Assembly (NCBI GenBank): GCA_009924185.1
Contig: RFSC01000049.1
Location: 1-6,097 of the forward strand
From: Actinomycetota bacterium
Lineage (GTDB): Bacteria; Actinomycetota; Actinomycetes; Nanopelagicales; Nanopelagicaceae
Direction of reading: 5' to 3'
DNA: 6,097 bases
Position numbers and translations under genes: made by a program. The stretch's first letter is position 1. Every line of letters starts with the position of its first letter. The notes under the pieces are model-generated. The model did no database searches, was not told the origin of the DNA, and saw only the letters and a program-made list of their open reading frames with translations. Shown here in pieces: positions 5,197-6,097 of this stretch.

Positions 5197-5667
5197 ATGA
5201 TTATCCGTCCCGCCCGCAAAGATGAAGCAGGAGTTATCTTGCAGCTGATTCATGATCTGGCGCTCTATGAGAAGGCGCCGCATGAGGTTGAAGCTACTGA
5301 GAAAGAGATTGTAGAAACCATCTTCAGTGAAAACCCAAAGGTATTCTGTGACTTGGTTGAAGTTGATGGCGATGTTGCGGGAATGGCGATTTGGTTTTTG
5401 AATTATTCAACTTGGCAGGGCAAACATGGAATCTACTTGGAGGATTTATTTGTTAAACCAGAGTATCGCGGTCGGGGATACGGCAAAGCCTTACTGCAAC
5501 ATCTAGCGCAAATCTGTAATGAAAAAGGTTATGGCAGATTTCAATGGTGGGTGTTGGATTGGAACTCACCGGCTATTGAGTTCTATCGCAGTCTGGGCGC
5601 GGTAGCGATGGATGAGTGGACGGTTTATAGAGTTTCTGGAGAAGAACTAAAGCGCTTAGGAAACTAA
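5197..5667 (+). CDS. GNAT family N-acetyltransferase, spermidine/spermine (diamine) acetyltransferase-like
   Basis: The 156-residue protein is one GNAT domain that would transfer acetyl from acetyl-CoA to an amine. It resembles the SSAT/diamine acetyltransferase group along its length: MIIRPARKDEAGVILQLIHDLALYEK (1-26), with the YEK seen in that group, IYLEDLFVKPEYRGRGYGKALL (79-100) carrying the acetyl-CoA loop RGRGYG (91-96), and the C-terminal WWVLDWNSPAIEFYRSLGA (117-135) and DEWTVYRV (139-146). Glu82 and Tyr130 align with positions proposed to be catalytic in SSAT. The acceptor may be a polyamine, thialysine or another small amine; sequence does not settle which. The gene is divergent from the beta-glucosidase gene and its last 12 bp overlap the end of nagA on the other strand. 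No clear promoter was found. Confidence 0.88.
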   Translation: MIIRPARKDEAGVILQLIHDLALYEKAPHEVEATEKEIVETIFSENPKVFCDLVEVDGDVAGMAIWFLNYSTWQGKHGIYLEDLFVKPEYRGRGYGKALLQHLAQICNEKGYGRFQWWVLDWNSPAIEFYRSLGAVAMDEWTVYRVSGEELKRLGN

Positions 5668-6097
5668 GCCGCCTTCAAAATAAACCTGCTTTAGCTGCCA
5701 CTTTTCATCCATAACTAGGAAGTTGGCCTTCTTACCCACAGCGATATCGCCAACATCTTTGGCCGCCAAATAGGCAGCGGGTCTAGTGCAGTACATCGCA
5801 ACCGCATCGACCGGGTTAATTCCTAAAACATTAATCGCGGTTGAAAACGCTTTATCCATGGTCAAAGTACTACCAGCGAGTGCGCCACCATTTTTCAAGC
5901 GCGCGACTTGATCAACAACTTGAACCGGTAACTCACCTAACTGATATTCACCATCTGGTTGACCAGCGAATGGTGCCGCATCGGTAATACCAATAACTCG
6001 AGAACCTGCAGCAGCGAGAAAATCTTTGACGATATTGAAAGGCACATGTACCCCATCAAGGATTAACTCCAAACCTAGGTTTGAGCCATGTAACGCG
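5656..6097 (-). CDS. nagA: N-acetylglucosamine-6-phosphate deacetylase, C-terminal part (runs off the window)
   Basis: Only the last 146 codons are inside the window; the frame stays open to the right edge. A TTG at 6072 could look like a start but lies within the conserved core, so it is not one. The fragment shows LELILDGVHV (9-18, His17 being a substrate/metal-site histidine), VIGITDAAPFAG with the likely catalytic Asp39, and the conserved GGALAGSTLTMDKA (82-95) with a closing GDIAVGKKANFLVMDEKWQL amidohydrolase end strand region. NagA removes acetate from N-acetylglucosamine-6-phosphate, giving glucosamine-6-phosphate for NagB. It is cytoplasmic and serves chitin or cell-wall amino-sugar use. 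The full family length is about 380 residues, so some 230 residues lie outside. Its stop lies inside the GNAT gene's 3' end on the opposite strand. Confidence 0.92.
   Translation of the reverse strand, partial: ALHGSNLGLELILDGVHVPFNIVKDFLAAAGSRVIGITDAAPFAGQPDGEYQLGELPVQVVDQVARLKNGGALAGSTLTMDKAFSTAINVLGINPVDAVAMYCTRPAAYLAAKDVGDIAVGKKANFLVMDEKWQLKQVYFEGGLVS

Noticed and set aside
6070..6072. TTG at 6072 as the nagA start
   Set aside because: The frame continues to the window edge and the TTG lies in the conserved ELILDGVHV core, so the gene is simply cut by the window.

Overview
The window reads as a compact, gene-dense piece of an actinobacterial chromosome of moderate GC content (roughly mid-40s percent by eye). 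Signs of this are a GTG start, a tRNA with no encoded CCA end, a GC-rich hairpin terminator without a U-tract, and several genes that start directly after a TANNNT -10 hexamer with no Shine-Dalgarno sequence (leaderless). Together with tiny or negative intergenic gaps, this resembles streamlined freshwater Actinobacteria such as the Nanopelagicales (acI). That placement is inference; no rRNA or other marker is present to prove it.

Layout, left to right. yajQ lies on the minus strand (44-532), divergent from a class I fructose-bisphosphate aldolase gene, fda (683-1571, plus). fda is interrupted by a one-base insertion near 1415. A strong hairpin terminator (1578-1613) and tRNA-Tyr(GTA) (1628-1709) follow. 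A secreted SIMPL/DUF541 protein (minus, 1729-2451) converges on the tRNA. It diverges from a Sua5-type threonylcarbamoyl-AMP synthase (2470-3435, plus) across only 18 bp, and those 18 bp hold overlapping -10 elements for both genes. A stand-alone ManC-like cupin (3452-3793) follows sua5. It meets a GH1 beta-glucosidase (minus, 3790-5091) tail to tail, both stop codons being read from one TTAA. A GNAT acetyltransferase of the spermidine/spermine-acetyltransferase type (5197-5667, plus) is divergent from the glucosidase. It overlaps by 12 bp the 3' end of nagA (minus), which runs off the right edge.

The genes do not form one pathway. Aldolase, cytoplasmic beta-glucosidase, NagA and the sugar-phosphate-type cupin fit a heterotroph using oligosaccharides and amino sugars. 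Sua5 and tRNA-Tyr belong to translation. Strands alternate almost gene by gene, so most genes are probably transcribed singly or in pairs; sua5-cupin is the only same-strand protein-gene neighbour pair.

No mobile element, CRISPR array, phage gene or new multi-gene system was found. The most notable features are the aldolase frameshift, the 18-bp bidirectional leaderless promoter, and the split between leaderless starts (yajQ, SIMPL, sua5, cupin) and starts with a ribosome-binding site (fda, GNAT, and more weakly the glucosidase). Bases 1-43 hold nothing recognisable, and no gene-free stretch exceeds 300 bases.
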